DNA of 64,000 nt from SIG607 sp045605385 (GTDB taxonomy: Bacteria; Bacillota; Clostridia; Oscillospirales; Acutalibacteraceae): positions 41,568 to 105,567 of the forward strand of contig JAZUPW010000005.1 of the NCBI GenBank assembly GCA_045605385.1, in the 5' to 3' direction. Both the position numbers and the translations under genes were made by a program. Positions 42,695-51,228 of the stretch are shown here, one piece after another; position 1 is the stretch's first letter; each line of letters opens with the position of its first letter. The notes beneath the pieces are model-generated. The model searched no databases and was not told the DNA's origin. It worked only from the letters and a program-made list of their open reading frames with translations.

Positions 42695-44542
42695 ATGATT
42701 GATAACAAAAAGTTTGAAGAACTGCTTTTAACTGTTCAAAAACCCGGAAGGTATTCGGGCGGCGAACAGGGAAGTGTTGTTAAAGATAAAAGTAAGGTGG
42801 ACGTTCGTTTTGCGTTTTGTTTTCCCGATACTTATGAAATAGGAATGTCACATCTTGGAATGAAAATTCTTTATTCTTGCTTTAATGAGCGTGATGATAT
42901 CTGGTGTGAACGTGTTTTTGCGCCTTGGATAGATTTTGAAGTGGTAATGAGAAAAAACAATATTCCGCTTTTTGCTCTTGAAAGCAGAGATGCTGTAAAA
43001 GATTTTGATTTTATTGGTTTTACTCTTCAGTATGAGATGAGTTATACCAATATGCTTAATATGTTAGACCTTGCGGGTTTGCCTTTGAGAAGTAAGGACA
43101 GAAAAGATTTATCTCCTTTAGTAGTTGCGGGAGGTCCTTGTGTTTGTAATCCCGAACCTATTGCCGATTTTGTTGATTTGTTTTTTATCGGCGAGGGCGA
43201 AGAGGTAGACTTAGAAGTTATTGATTTATATAAAAAGTCTAAGAAAAACGGTGAATCTAAACAAGAATTTTTGCGTAAAGCGGCGCAAATTGAAGGTGTA
43301 TATGTTCCGTCTTTATATGATTTCAATTATAATGACGACGGTACTATTTTATCGGTAACTAACAAAGAAAACTCCCCTGCTGTTATAAACAAGCGTATTA
43401 TGCATAATATGGATACTTCTTACTATCCCAAAGACTTAGTTGTTCCGTTTATAGAAGTTGTACACGACCGTGTTATGCAGGAAATTTACCGTGGTTGCAT
43501 TAGGGGTTGCCGTTTTTGTCAGGCTGGGTTTATTTACAGACCTGTTCGTGAAAAAAGTGTCGAAACAATAAGTAATCAAGCTAAGGATTTATGTGCTTCA
43601 AGCGGTTACGATGAAATTTCGCTAACCTCATTAAGTACAAGCGATTACACTAAACTTGAGCTGTTACTTAACGAACTTTTAAATTGGACCGATGACCAGA
43701 AGGTAAGTCTTTCGCTACCTAGTCTTCGCATAGATAACTTTTCGCCTGAACTTCTTCAGAAAGTTCAGCACGTACGAAAAAGCGGTCTTACTTTTGCCGC
43801 CGAGGCCGGAACACAGCGGCTTCGCGACGTTATTAATAAGAACATTACCGAAGAAGAAATACTTAATACTTGTAAAACTGCTTTTGAGGGCGGACATACC
43901 TCTGTAAAGCTTTATTTTATGTTAGGACTTCCAACCGAAACCGATGAAGATGTTAAAGGTATTGCCGATTTAGCCCAGAAAATTGTAAACGTATATTATT
44001 CGCTTCCAAATAAACCTAAGGGTAAAAGTGTAAACGTTTCGGTCAGCGTATCTAATTTTGTCCCGAAACCATTTACACCGTTTGAGTTTGAACCTCAGAT
44101 TTCTGCTGAAGAAATGAATCGACGTCATCAGTATTTAAAAAGTTGTATTACCTCCAAAAAAATTTCTCTTTCTTATCACGATTCTTCCACAAGTGTTCTT
44201 GAAGGTGTTCTTGCTCGCGGTGACCGACGACTTGCCGACGCTATTGAATATGCATATAAGAACGGTTGTGTTTTTGACAGTTGGAATGAGTGTTTTAAAC
44301 CTGAAATTTGGTTCGATGCGTTCGAAAAATGCGGAATTGAATATAAGTTTTATAACGAAAGAAAACGTGATTATGAAGAAATTATGCCTTGGGAGCATTT
44401 AGATTACGGTGTTGATAAAGAGTTCTTTGTGCGACAGAATAAACTTGCCCTAAACGCCATTACTACGCCTAATTGCAGAATAAAATGTTCTGCATGCGGC
44501 GCTCAGAAGTACAAAGGAGGGGTTTGTTATGAAGGACGTTAG
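42695..44542 (+). CDS. B12-binding radical SAM protein, TIGR03960 family
   Basis: A 615-residue protein of the TIGR03960 family. An N-terminal B12-binding-like region (SHLGMKILY, VVAGGPCVCNPEP, IGEGEEVD) is followed by the radical SAM core with CIRGCRFCQAG, and a C-terminal region ending in CRIKCSACGAQ, which adds a possible second metal site. Its partner gene, a TIGR03936-family protein, overlaps the 3' end by 14 bases, as is usual for this pair. The substrate is unknown; tRNA or ribosome modification has been suggested from its common neighbours rng and rplU, but those are not adjacent here. Confidence 0.88.
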   Translation: MIDNKKFEELLLTVQKPGRYSGGEQGSVVKDKSKVDVRFAFCFPDTYEIGMSHLGMKILYSCFNERDDIWCERVFAPWIDFEVVMRKNNIPLFALESRDAVKDFDFIGFTLQYEMSYTNMLNMLDLAGLPLRSKDRKDLSPLVVAGGPCVCNPEPIADFVDLFFIGEGEEVDLEVIDLYKKSKKNGESKQEFLRKAAQIEGVYVPSLYDFNYNDDGTILSVTNKENSPAVINKRIMHNMDTSYYPKDLVVPFIEVVHDRVMQEIYRGCIRGCRFCQAGFIYRPVREKSVETISNQAKDLCASSGYDEISLTSLSTSDYTKLELLLNELLNWTDDQKVSLSLPSLRIDNFSPELLQKVQHVRKSGLTFAAEAGTQRLRDVINKNITEEEILNTCKTAFEGGHTSVKLYFMLGLPTETDEDVKGIADLAQKIVNVYYSLPNKPKGKSVNVSVSVSNFVPKPFTPFEFEPQISAEEMNRRHQYLKSCITSKKISLSYHDSSTSVLEGVLARGDRRLADAIEYAYKNGCVFDSWNECFKPEIWFDAFEKCGIEYKFYNERKRDYEEIMPWEHLDYGVDKEFFVRQNKLALNAITTPNCRIKCSACGAQKYKGGVCYEGR

Positions 44543-45164
44543 ACTTTTCTTTGAAAAGCGCGGTTCACTTAAGTTTATTTCGCATCTTGATATGAACCGC
44601 TTTTTTATTCGCTTACTACGAAAAAGCGGACTTGATATTTGGTATACCGAAGGTTTTAATCCGCACCCTTACATTACTTTTGCTTTGCCGCTTTCTTTAG
44701 GATTTGAAAGCACATATGAAATTGTTGACTTTAGAGTTAATGATGATAATTTAAGTTTTTCTGATATTGAAAATGCTTTTAAAAGTGTTGTGCCAAAAGA
44801 TATTAAAATTATTAAAGCTGCATCTCCTGTATTAAAAACAGGGAAGATATCTTTTACAAAATATCATTTAACTTTTAACAGCATTGAAGTTGCGTCGAAA
44901 TTTGTGAATTATCTTAAGGGCGATAACGTAGTTATCAGCAAAAAAAGCAAACGCGGTGATATTAAAGAAATTGACGTTAGTGAAAAAATCAAAAGTGTAA
45001 ACGTTATTGATGATACTAACATAGAAATAATTCTTCCTGCCGGTAACGATAATATTAACCCTTCGCTTTTGGTTTCAGCATTTATGGAAAACAATAATCT
45101 TGAAATACAAGTATCTTATTTACGCACAGCGTTATTAGATGAGAATTGTAATTTATTTGAATAA
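44529..45164 (+). CDS. TIGR03936 radical-SAM-associated protein (DUF2344)
   Basis: A 211-residue protein that always pairs with TIGR03960 proteins. N-terminal FFEKRGSLKFISHLDMNRF and GLDIWYTEGFNPHP are the family signatures, followed by a beta-rich middle and a C-terminal SYLRTALL segment. It overlaps the preceding gene by 14 bases and has AAAGGAGGGG as ribosome binding site. It probably binds or presents the substrate of the radical SAM partner. Confidence 0.88.
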   Translation: MKDVRLFFEKRGSLKFISHLDMNRFFIRLLRKSGLDIWYTEGFNPHPYITFALPLSLGFESTYEIVDFRVNDDNLSFSDIENAFKSVVPKDIKIIKAASPVLKTGKISFTKYHLTFNSIEVASKFVNYLKGDNVVISKKSKRGDIKEIDVSEKIKSVNVIDDTNIEIILPAGNDNINPSLLVSAFMENNNLEIQVSYLRTALLDENCNLFE

Positions 45165-45168
45165 AATA

Positions 45169-45201
45169 AAAACCGTGTAAACAAAAAATTACACGGTTTT
45201 T
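45169..45201 (+). terminator. Terminator after the radical SAM pair
   Basis: AAAACCGTGTAA pairs with TTACACGGTTTT, followed by TT. Confidence 0.85.
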
Positions 45202-45231
45202 TATATAATAATGTCGTACTAAATCAAAAAT

Positions 45232-45500
45232 CCGCTCACTTTCGTGAACGGATTTCCAATTTTGGTCCGAGTAGCGTTATAGTAATCAAGCGTAAACTCG
45301 CATAAATACTGGGTTTTAAAATCAAGGCGAAGCCTTGTATATCATTAAAACGTTAGTTTTGCATATCATCAGCGGCAAAGCCACTGTATCTCATCAAGCC
45401 GATAGAGATATGCACACCTATGGTGTGATGATATACGCCGTATAAATGCGGCAATGATATACACGCTATCGCGTGATGATATACCAAGCCTATCGGCTTG
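45232..45500. repeat. Hairpin array 2 with ATGATATAC spacers
   Basis: About 270 bases without a gene. Hairpins with unrelated stems (CAAGGC/GCCTTG, AAAAC/GTTTT, CAGCGGC/GCCACTG, CACACC/GGTGTG, GCCGTAT/ATGCGGC, CACGC/GCGTG, CAAGCC/GGCTTG) are separated by a constant spacer, TATATCAT in the left half and its complement ATGATATAC in the right half. CAAGCCGATAG (45395-45405) also pairs with CTATCGGCTTG (45490-45500), closing the right half into one branched structure. The left end holds an AAATCCG(C/T)TCAC hairpin and a copy of the tRNA-Pro 3' end at 45260-45272. It lies directly downstream of tRNA-Pro. Confidence 0.75.
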
Positions 45501-45505
45501 AATAA

Positions 45506-45536
45506 AAAAATCCAAGTCCAAAGACTTGGATTTTTT
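45506..45536 (-). terminator. Terminator after tRNA-Pro
   Basis: AAATCCAAGTC pairs with GACTTGGATTT next to the tRNA CCA end, with T residues following on the minus strand. Confidence 0.85.
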
Positions 45537-45613
45537 GGTCCGAGTGACAGGAGTTGAACCTGCGGCCTCTTGAACCCCATTCAAGCGCGCTACCAAAACT
45601 GCGCCACACCCGG
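45536..45613 (-). tRNA. tRNA-Pro (anticodon GGG)
   Basis: A 78-base tRNA with CCA encoded. Acceptor CCGGGTG/CACTCGG (one G-U), D arm GCGCAG...GTAGCGC, anticodon arm CTTGA-ATGGGGT-TCAAG with anticodon GGG, and T arm GCAGGTTCAACTCCTGT. Confidence 0.92.
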
Positions 45614-45714
45614 ATAGTCAACGATAGTGATTATAGCACATTATTTTTATTATTGCAAGTATTATTTTTAAATTTTAAAAAAATATTTTTATTTAACAAA
45701 AAATGAAAAACTTC

Positions 45715-45744
45715 TTGACATATTACTTGGTAGTATTGTATAAT
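45715..45744 (+). promoter_or_regulatory. Promoter of rpsU
   Basis: A perfect TTGACA (45715-45720) and a perfect TATAAT (45739-45744) are spaced by 18 bases. Confidence 0.8.
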
Positions 45745-45791
45745 AGGTGAGTAAATATTACCCTTGTCGGTTTTAAAGGGAGGGAATACAA

Positions 45792-45968
45792 ATGAGTCAG
45801 GTTCGTATTAAAGAAAATGAATCACTTGATAATGCTTTAAGACGTTTTAAGAGACAGACTGCTAAAGACGGCGTAATTCAAGAAGTTCGTAAAAGAGAAC
45901 ACTATGAAAAGCCTTCTGTAAAGCGTAAAAAGAAGTCGGAAGCCGCACGTAAGCGTAAATTCCGCTAA
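45792..45968 (+). CDS. rpsU: 30S ribosomal protein S21
   Basis: A 58-residue S21 protein reading MSQVRIKENESLDNALRRF at the start and ending in a basic tail with KRKKKSEAARKRKFR. This is full length and typical of Firmicutes S21. AAAGGGAGGG is the ribosome binding site, and a consensus promoter lies about 50 bases upstream. A hairpin follows, so it may be expressed alone or read through into yqeG. Confidence 0.96.
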   Translation: MSQVRIKENESLDNALRRFKRQTAKDGVIQEVRKREHYEKPSVKRKKKSEAARKRKFR

Positions 45969-45985
45969 GTATTATTTTGTAAAGT

Positions 45986-46018
45986 AAGCGGTTGAGCAAT
46001 CAATCGCTTTTCTTTTTT
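45986..46018 (+). terminator. Terminator after rpsU
   Basis: AAGCGGTTGA pairs with TCAATCGCTT (one mismatch or bulge) around GCAA, followed by TTCTTTTTT. Confidence 0.75.
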
Positions 46019-46043
46019 GAAAATTTTTTAAAAGGATGTTTTT

Positions 46044-46535
46044 ATGTTTCGTCCGAATTTATATAAATATAGAGTTACAGATATTTCTGTTGAAGATTTA
46101 AAGAAATTAAAAGTGAATACTTTGTTTTTAGATGTTGATAATACTTTATCCATACATCACGGAAAAGAATATGTTGACGGCTTATATAAATGGCTATCTA
46201 ATATGAAAGAAAACGGTATCTCACTGATTTTAACTTCTAATTCTAAATTTCAAAGGGTAGAACCTTTTGCAAAAGGTCTTGATTTGGATTTTGTTTCTAT
46301 GTCTTTAAAACCGCTTTCTAGAGGATTTAGAATTGCCAAAAAAAGACTTGGCGCCGATAAAAATGAAATTTGTGTTGTTGGTGACCAGATGTTTACCGAC
46401 GTTCTTGGCGCAAAATTATACGGTGTTAAGGTTATTTTGTTAAAGCCGATTTTGCTTGAAGATAAGATATCTTTTAAAATAAGGCGTTATTTAGAGAAAG
46501 TATTAATTAGATTATTAAAAATTGAGGTGCAGTAA
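46044..46535 (+). CDS. yqeG: YqeG-family HAD IIIA phosphatase
   Basis: A 163-residue HAD-superfamily phosphatase of the YqeG type. Motif I is LFLDVDNTL, motif II ILTSNS, and motif III with motif IV CVVGDQMFTDVLGA. The substrate is not known. AAAGGATG is the ribosome binding site. The TAA overlaps the start of the next gene (TAATG), so the two are coupled. Confidence 0.92.
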   Translation: MFRPNLYKYRVTDISVEDLKKLKVNTLFLDVDNTLSIHHGKEYVDGLYKWLSNMKENGISLILTSNSKFQRVEPFAKGLDLDFVSMSLKPLSRGFRIAKKRLGADKNEICVVGDQMFTDVLGAKLYGVKVILLKPILLEDKISFKIRRYLEKVLIRLLKIEVQ

Positions 46536-47392
46536 TGACAGCAAAATTCGGACCTGCCGGTACAAGCGACAGTTTTTCGGCTATGGGTTATAAACACAGT
46601 TTACAAGTTCCCGAGTATCTGATTAAAATGGGACTTGATCATTTTGAATATCAGTGCGGTCGCGGTGTAAATATCGGTTTAGATAAAGCAAAGATTTTAG
46701 GTGAAGAATTTAAAAAGAAAAACCTTACAATTTCACTGCACGCACCATATTATATTTCAATGTCTTCGGTTGAAGAAGAAAAAAGAATTAAATCGGTTGA
46801 TTATATTCTTCAAAGCGCCCGTGCTGTAAACGCAATGGGCGGCAACAGAATTGTTGTGCATACAGGTTCTTGCGGTAAAATCAGCCGTGAAGAGGCATTA
46901 AGTCTTGCTAAAGATACAATGATTCTTGCACTTAATGCGCTAAAAAACGAAAATTTAGAACATATTCACATTTGTCCTGAAACAATGGGGAAAATTAATC
47001 AGCTCGGTACACTTGATGAAGTTTTATCTTTGTGTGAATTAGATGAATCGTTAATTCCTTGTATAGATTTCGGTCACTTAAACGCAAGGACATTAGGCAG
47101 TTTGAAAGAAAAAACGGATTTTGATTTAGTATTGAACTCAATTAAAAACCGTTTGGGTGAGCAAAGAGCCAAAAATTTTCATTCTCACTTTTCTAAAATA
47201 GAGTATACCGACGGCGGTGAAAAAAAGCACTTAACTTTTTCCGATAACGTTTATGGACCTGAATATTCTCCTCTTATGGAACTTGTTGCCGAATATAATC
47301 TGACGCCTACGTTTGTTTGTGAATCGGCAGGAACGCAGGCAGAAGATGCAAAGGCTATGAAAGATTACTACTTCTCGGTGTTAGGATTATGA
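46535..47392 (+). CDS. Endonuclease IV-like TIM-barrel AP endonuclease
   Basis: A 285-residue TIM-barrel protein of the AP endonuclease family 2 (Nfo). Metal-ligand segments are visible: LHAPYY, VVHTGSC, CPETMG, CIDFGHLNAR, FHSHFSK and CESAG. It should act on abasic sites in DNA, though the N-terminal part is divergent from the classical Nfo, so another phosphodiester substrate is possible. GAGGTGCAGTA gives the ribosome binding site. The next gene overlaps its stop by four bases. Confidence 0.85.
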   Translation: MTAKFGPAGTSDSFSAMGYKHSLQVPEYLIKMGLDHFEYQCGRGVNIGLDKAKILGEEFKKKNLTISLHAPYYISMSSVEEEKRIKSVDYILQSARAVNAMGGNRIVVHTGSCGKISREEALSLAKDTMILALNALKNENLEHIHICPETMGKINQLGTLDEVLSLCELDESLIPCIDFGHLNARTLGSLKEKTDFDLVLNSIKNRLGEQRAKNFHSHFSKIEYTDGGEKKHLTFSDNVYGPEYSPLMELVAEYNLTPTFVCESAGTQAEDAKAMKDYYFSVLGL

Positions 47393-48456
47393 AAAAACTT
47401 AAACTTGACTTTTTAAAGGAATATTTTGAAAATGATTCTGCGGTTTTAATTTGTGATAACGTTAACCGCAGATATATTAGCGGATTTGATTCTTCTTTAG
47501 GATATTTGCTAATATGCGAGAAAGAGATATATTTGTTTGTTGACGGCAGATATATTACAGCGGCTAAATCTTCTGTTAAAGATGGAATAAATGTTATTTT
47601 GCTGGAAGATATTTATGAACAAATAAATTCTTTGCTTAGTGATAATGCAATTAAAAATCTCTTTTTAGAAGCAAGTCTTTCGGTTACAAACTTTGCGGGT
47701 TTTAAGAAGAATATTAAGTGTGATATTGAATGCTCAACCAAACTTTGTGAAGATTTTCTTGTTGCACGTTCGGTAAAGAATAAATATGAAATTGAAAAAA
47801 CGATACAAGCACAGAGGATTGCCGAAGAGGCGTTTGTTGAGGTACTGAATTATATTAAGGTTGGTATTTCTGAAAAAGATATTGCTTTGGAACTTGATTA
47901 TTTAATGCGCAAAAAAGGTAGCGAAGGGGTTTCATTTGATACTATTTGTGTTTCGGGAGTAAATTCTTGTTTACCGCACGGTGTTCCTACAGATAAGAAA
48001 ATAGAATGCGGTGACTTTATTACAATGGATTTCGGCGCCGTGTGTGAGGGGTATCACAGCGATATGACAAGAACCGTTGCAGTGTCTTATGTAAGCGATG
48101 AAATGGCAAAGGTTTATGATACTGTTTTAAATGCGCAAATTGCTGCAATTAAAACGGTTAAAAAGAACGTTTCTTGTAAAGATGTTGATAAAGCTGCAAG
48201 AGATGTTATCAATGAAGCAGGATACGGTGAGTATTTTTCTCACAGTACGGGACACGGTGTGGGACTTGAAATACATGAGTATCCAAATTTATCTGTTAAG
48301 AGTACAAAAATGCTTAAAACAGGGCAAATTGTTACTTGCGAACCCGGCATTTATTTGCCCGGTAAATTTGGAGTACGAATAGAAGATATGGTTGTGGTGA
48401 AAAATATTTCATCCCAAAACTTGACAAAAGCTGCAAAAACGCTTATAATTCTTTAG
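47389..48456 (+). CDS. M24 Xaa-Pro aminopeptidase
   Basis: A 355-residue metallopeptidase of family M24B that removes N-terminal residues before proline. The creatinase-like N-terminal domain (RRYISGFDSSLGYLL) precedes the pita-bread catalytic domain with the five metal ligands in MDFGAV, DMTRT, GHGVGLEIHE, EPGIY and RIEDM. It begins inside the end of the endonuclease gene (ATGA) and is 27 bases before efp; the peptidase-efp order is widely conserved. Confidence 0.93.
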   Translation: MKKLKLDFLKEYFENDSAVLICDNVNRRYISGFDSSLGYLLICEKEIYLFVDGRYITAAKSSVKDGINVILLEDIYEQINSLLSDNAIKNLFLEASLSVTNFAGFKKNIKCDIECSTKLCEDFLVARSVKNKYEIEKTIQAQRIAEEAFVEVLNYIKVGISEKDIALELDYLMRKKGSEGVSFDTICVSGVNSCLPHGVPTDKKIECGDFITMDFGAVCEGYHSDMTRTVAVSYVSDEMAKVYDTVLNAQIAAIKTVKKNVSCKDVDKAARDVINEAGYGEYFSHSTGHGVGLEIHEYPNLSVKSTKMLKTGQIVTCEPGIYLPGKFGVRIEDMVVVKNISSQNLTKAAKTLIIL

Positions 48457-48483
48457 TAATAATATATTTGGAGGATTCATTTT

Positions 48484-49041
48484 ATGATTAGTGCCGGTGA
48501 TTTTAGAAAAGGTGTTACATTTGAAGAAGATGGAAACGTACTTCAGGTTATAGATTTTCAGCATGTTAAACCCGGTAAGGGCGCTGCGTTTGTTAGAACA
48601 AAAACTAAGAACGTTATTACAGGTGCTGTTATTGAAACAAGCTATAACCCCAGTGCAAAGTTTCCAACTGCTTTCGTTGAAAGAAAGGATATGGAATATT
48701 CTTATAACGATGGCGATCTTTATTACTTTATGGATCAGGAAACATATGAACTTGTTCCCATTAATGCAACAGACGTTGGTGACACTTTAAAGTTTGTTAA
48801 AGAAAATATGGTTTGTAAAATTCTTTCTTACAAGGGTAAGGTGTTTGGTCTTGAACCACCTACTTTTGTAGAACTTGAAGTTACTACTACAGAACCCGGT
48901 TTCAAAGGCGATACTGCTACTAACGCTACAAAGCCTGCTACTCTTGAAACAGGTGCTGAAATCCGTGTTCCGCTCTTCATTAACGAAGGAGATAAGATTC
49001 GTATTGATACCCGTACGGGCGAATATATGGAACGCGCTTAA
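48484..49041 (+). CDS. efp: Elongation factor P
   Basis: Relieves ribosome stalling at proline stretches; 185 residues. The KOW-like N-terminal domain has the conserved loop KPGKGAAF with the lysine that is modified in some bacteria, then the OB domains with the EVTTTEPGFKGDTATNATKPA signature. GGAGG ribosome binding site seven bases upstream. It follows the M24 peptidase. Confidence 0.97.
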   Translation: MISAGDFRKGVTFEEDGNVLQVIDFQHVKPGKGAAFVRTKTKNVITGAVIETSYNPSAKFPTAFVERKDMEYSYNDGDLYYFMDQETYELVPINATDVGDTLKFVKENMVCKILSYKGKVFGLEPPTFVELEVTTTEPGFKGDTATNATKPATLETGAEIRVPLFINEGDKIRIDTRTGEYMERA

Positions 49042-49064
49042 TTAAAAAATTGGAGGAACCTACA

Positions 49065-49481
49065 GTGACAGTTTCTGAAAAAGCTGCTTATATTAAAGGC
49101 TTGGCTGAAGGTCTTCAGCTTGATGAAAATTCAAAAGAAGGCAAAGTTATTGCCGCAATTATTGACCTTTTGGGTGATATTGCTGTTGATCTTGAAGATG
49201 CTCAGGATGCTTGCGCTATGCTTTGCGATCAGATTAACACAATAGATGAAGATCTTGCTGATCTTGAAGACTTCATTTATGAAGATGATGAAGATGAAGA
49301 TTTTTGCGACGGTTGTGATTGTTGCGAAGATGATGAACTTTATGAAGTTGAATGCCCTAATTGTCATGATATAATTTATATTGATGACAAAATGCTTGAA
49401 GATGAAGGCATTACTTGTCCAAACTGCGGTACAGACCTTGAGTTTGAACTTGAAGACGACATAGAAGAAGTTGACGAATAA
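49065..49481 (+). CDS. Acidic CD1247-type protein with a zinc ribbon
   Basis: A 138-residue protein of the CD1247 N-terminal-domain family, common in Clostridia next to efp. A helical N-terminal part (KAAYIKGLAEGLQLDE) is followed by a very acidic linker, a CDGCDCC cluster and a zinc ribbon CPNC...CPNCG. GTG 49065 is preferred because the upstream in-frame TTG at 49050 overlaps the GGAGGAA ribosome binding site. The role is unknown. Confidence 0.82.
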   Translation: MTVSEKAAYIKGLAEGLQLDENSKEGKVIAAIIDLLGDIAVDLEDAQDACAMLCDQINTIDEDLADLEDFIYEDDEDEDFCDGCDCCEDDELYEVECPNCHDIIYIDDKMLEDEGITCPNCGTDLEFELEDDIEEVDE

Positions 49482-49486
49482 TTTTT

Positions 49487-49521
49487 ACCGCACTTTACAT
49501 TTAGGTAGAGTGCGGTTTTTT
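49487..49521 (+). terminator. Terminator before ispD
   Basis: ACCGCACT (49487-49494) pairs with AGTGCGGT (49509-49516), followed by TTTTT. Confidence 0.8.
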
Positions 49522-49535
49522 CTGCGGAGGTAATT

Positions 49536-50264
49536 ATGGCTGTAAAGACCGAGTTTTCTTTGGATTACGAAGTTGAGAATGTTAGAGAATCAGGTTTTCC
49601 TGTTATAATAGTTGCGGGCGGGAGTTCTTCGAGAATGAAGGGGATAGATAAAATAACTGCAGAAATTGCAGGTATTCCCGTTCTGGCAAGAACAATGCTT
49701 GCTTTTGAAAGAAGCAATTATATTTCTGAAATCATTGTTGTTACCAAAGAAGAAAAAGTTGAAACTGTTAACGAATATGCAAAGCGGTTTCTTATTTCAA
49801 AATTAAAAGGTATTGCTTTGGGCGGTCAAACCCGTGCCGATTCTGTTGTAAACGGATTAAAACTTGTTGCTTTATCCGATAAGTACGTTTTTATTCACGA
49901 TGGAGCAAGACCGCTTGTTTCTCAGCAAGTTATTGAAAATGTTGCAACCGCTGATTATGCCCATTCCTGTGTTATTTGTGCAAACACTTGTATTGATACA
50001 GTTAAAAAGGTTAAGAATAATTTTGTTGAAGAAACTCTTATAAGAAGCGAACTTGTTAATGTTCAGACGCCGCAACGAGTTGAAATTAATAAATATAGAG
50101 AATTAATTGAACGTTGTGATAATTTACAAAGCGTTACAGATGATGCTTCGGTTATGGAAATGTTCGGAGAAAAAGTTTTTGTTGTTGACGGTGACCCCCG
50201 AAACATTAAAATTACATCTGCAATTGATTTAAAAATTGCACGGGTTTTGTTGGAGGATTTTTAA
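49536..50264 (+). CDS. ispD: 2-C-methyl-D-erythritol 4-phosphate cytidylyltransferase
   Basis: Third step of the MEP isoprenoid pathway; 242 residues. The nucleotide-binding motif VAGGSSSRMKG starts near residue 26, after a short N-terminal extension. LGGQTRADSVVNGL, FIHDGARPLVS and the VTDDASVMEMFGE segment complete the active site. Ribosome binding site GCGGAGG. ispF starts one base after the stop, so the two pathway genes are co-translated. Confidence 0.95.
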   Translation: MAVKTEFSLDYEVENVRESGFPVIIVAGGSSSRMKGIDKITAEIAGIPVLARTMLAFERSNYISEIIVVTKEEKVETVNEYAKRFLISKLKGIALGGQTRADSVVNGLKLVALSDKYVFIHDGARPLVSQQVIENVATADYAHSCVICANTCIDTVKKVKNNFVEETLIRSELVNVQTPQRVEINKYRELIERCDNLQSVTDDASVMEMFGEKVFVVDGDPRNIKITSAIDLKIARVLLEDF

Positions 50265-50265
50265 T

Positions 50266-50739
50266 ATGCGAATTGGACACGGATATGACGTACACCGATT
50301 TTGTGAAGGAAGAAAACTTTTTTTGGGCGGTGTTGAAATTCCTTATGAATTAGGACTTTTAGGACATTCAGACGCCGACGTACTTTTACACGCCGTTTGT
50401 GACGCCCTTTTGGGTGCTGCGGCTCTTGGTGATATCGGCAAACATTTTCCCGATAGCGATGAAAAATACAAAGGCATTGACAGTTTGCTTTTGTTAAAAG
50501 AAGTTTACTCTAAAATTAAAGAATACGGTTACCGTGTTGTTAATATTGATGCCACAATTATTGCTCAAGTGCCTAAACTTGCTCCGTATATAAGTAATAT
50601 GGTTTCGGTTATTGCTGATGCATTATATATTGAAGAAGGCGCCGTTAACGTTAAAGCAACTACCGAAGAAGGATTGGGATTTACGGGTAATAAAGAGGGG
50701 ATTGCCGCCCACTGTGTATGTTTAATAGATAAAGAATGA
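50266..50739 (+). CDS. ispF: 2-C-methyl-D-erythritol 2,4-cyclodiphosphate synthase
   Basis: Fifth step of the MEP pathway; 157 residues, full length. The zinc ligands are in GYDVHRF and LGHSDADVLLHAVCDALLG, with the C-terminal ATTEEGLGFTG motif. The ATG at 50266 follows GGAGGATTTTTAAT, inside the ispD end region. Confidence 0.96.
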   Translation: MRIGHGYDVHRFCEGRKLFLGGVEIPYELGLLGHSDADVLLHAVCDALLGAAALGDIGKHFPDSDEKYKGIDSLLLLKEVYSKIKEYGYRVVNIDATIIAQVPKLAPYISNMVSVIADALYIEEGAVNVKATTEEGLGFTGNKEGIAAHCVCLIDKE

Positions 50740-50784
50740 TAAAATATTTTTTACTGCCATATACTTTTTATGGGAGTGAAAAAT

Positions 50785-51228
50785 GTGAAAGTGTATTTGG
50801 TTTGTTCAAGAAGCACGTTAGTTGTTTTTTATTGTCTATTATTGTTTTTAGTTATTCTTGGCGTTATTGGTCTTACTGTAAATAATTACGCCATTAAAGG
50901 TGATACCGAAGAATCAAGGAATTCGTATTTATACGATTTAGGGGTTGTTGGTGTTTCTCAACCTGTTTCTTGCAAGGAAATAACGATTCCGATTCATTTT
51001 AACGAATTTTATGTTCGCTATAATTCAATACTTAGTAAGGCGAATATTAATCTTAAACGCTTTTGCGGAAATAATGCGCAATTATTTACTTATGAATATA
51101 ACGAATATTATATTCACTTAATAATTATAAAAGGGAAAATTGTTGGTGGAGATATATCTGAAAAGTTATATGGTGGGTATATTCTTCCGCTTACAAAGAA
51201 TAATGTATATGAAATTAATAAGACTTGA
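50785..51228 (+). CDS. Small membrane protein (DUF4830-like)
   Basis: A 147-residue protein with one N-terminal membrane helix (about residues 10-35) and an extracellular alpha-beta part (RNSYLYDLGVVGV, EITIPIHFNEFYVRYNS, RFCGNNAQLFTYEYN) that fits DUF4830, a short family of unknown function. GTG 50785 has GGGAGTG six bases upstream; an ATG five codons earlier overlaps that site. Its 3' end overlaps the next gene by about 20 bases. Confidence 0.7.
   Translation: MKVYLVCSRSTLVVFYCLLLFLVILGVIGLTVNNYAIKGDTEESRNSYLYDLGVVGVSQPVSCKEITIPIHFNEFYVRYNSILSKANINLKRFCGNNAQLFTYEYNEYYIHLIIIKGKIVGGDISEKLYGGYILPLTKNNVYEINKT

Noticed and set aside
45353..45596. Two 75-codon frames inside hairpin array 2 and tRNA-Pro
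   Set aside because: They follow the repeat spacers and the tRNA sequence; the resulting peptides are low-information repeats.
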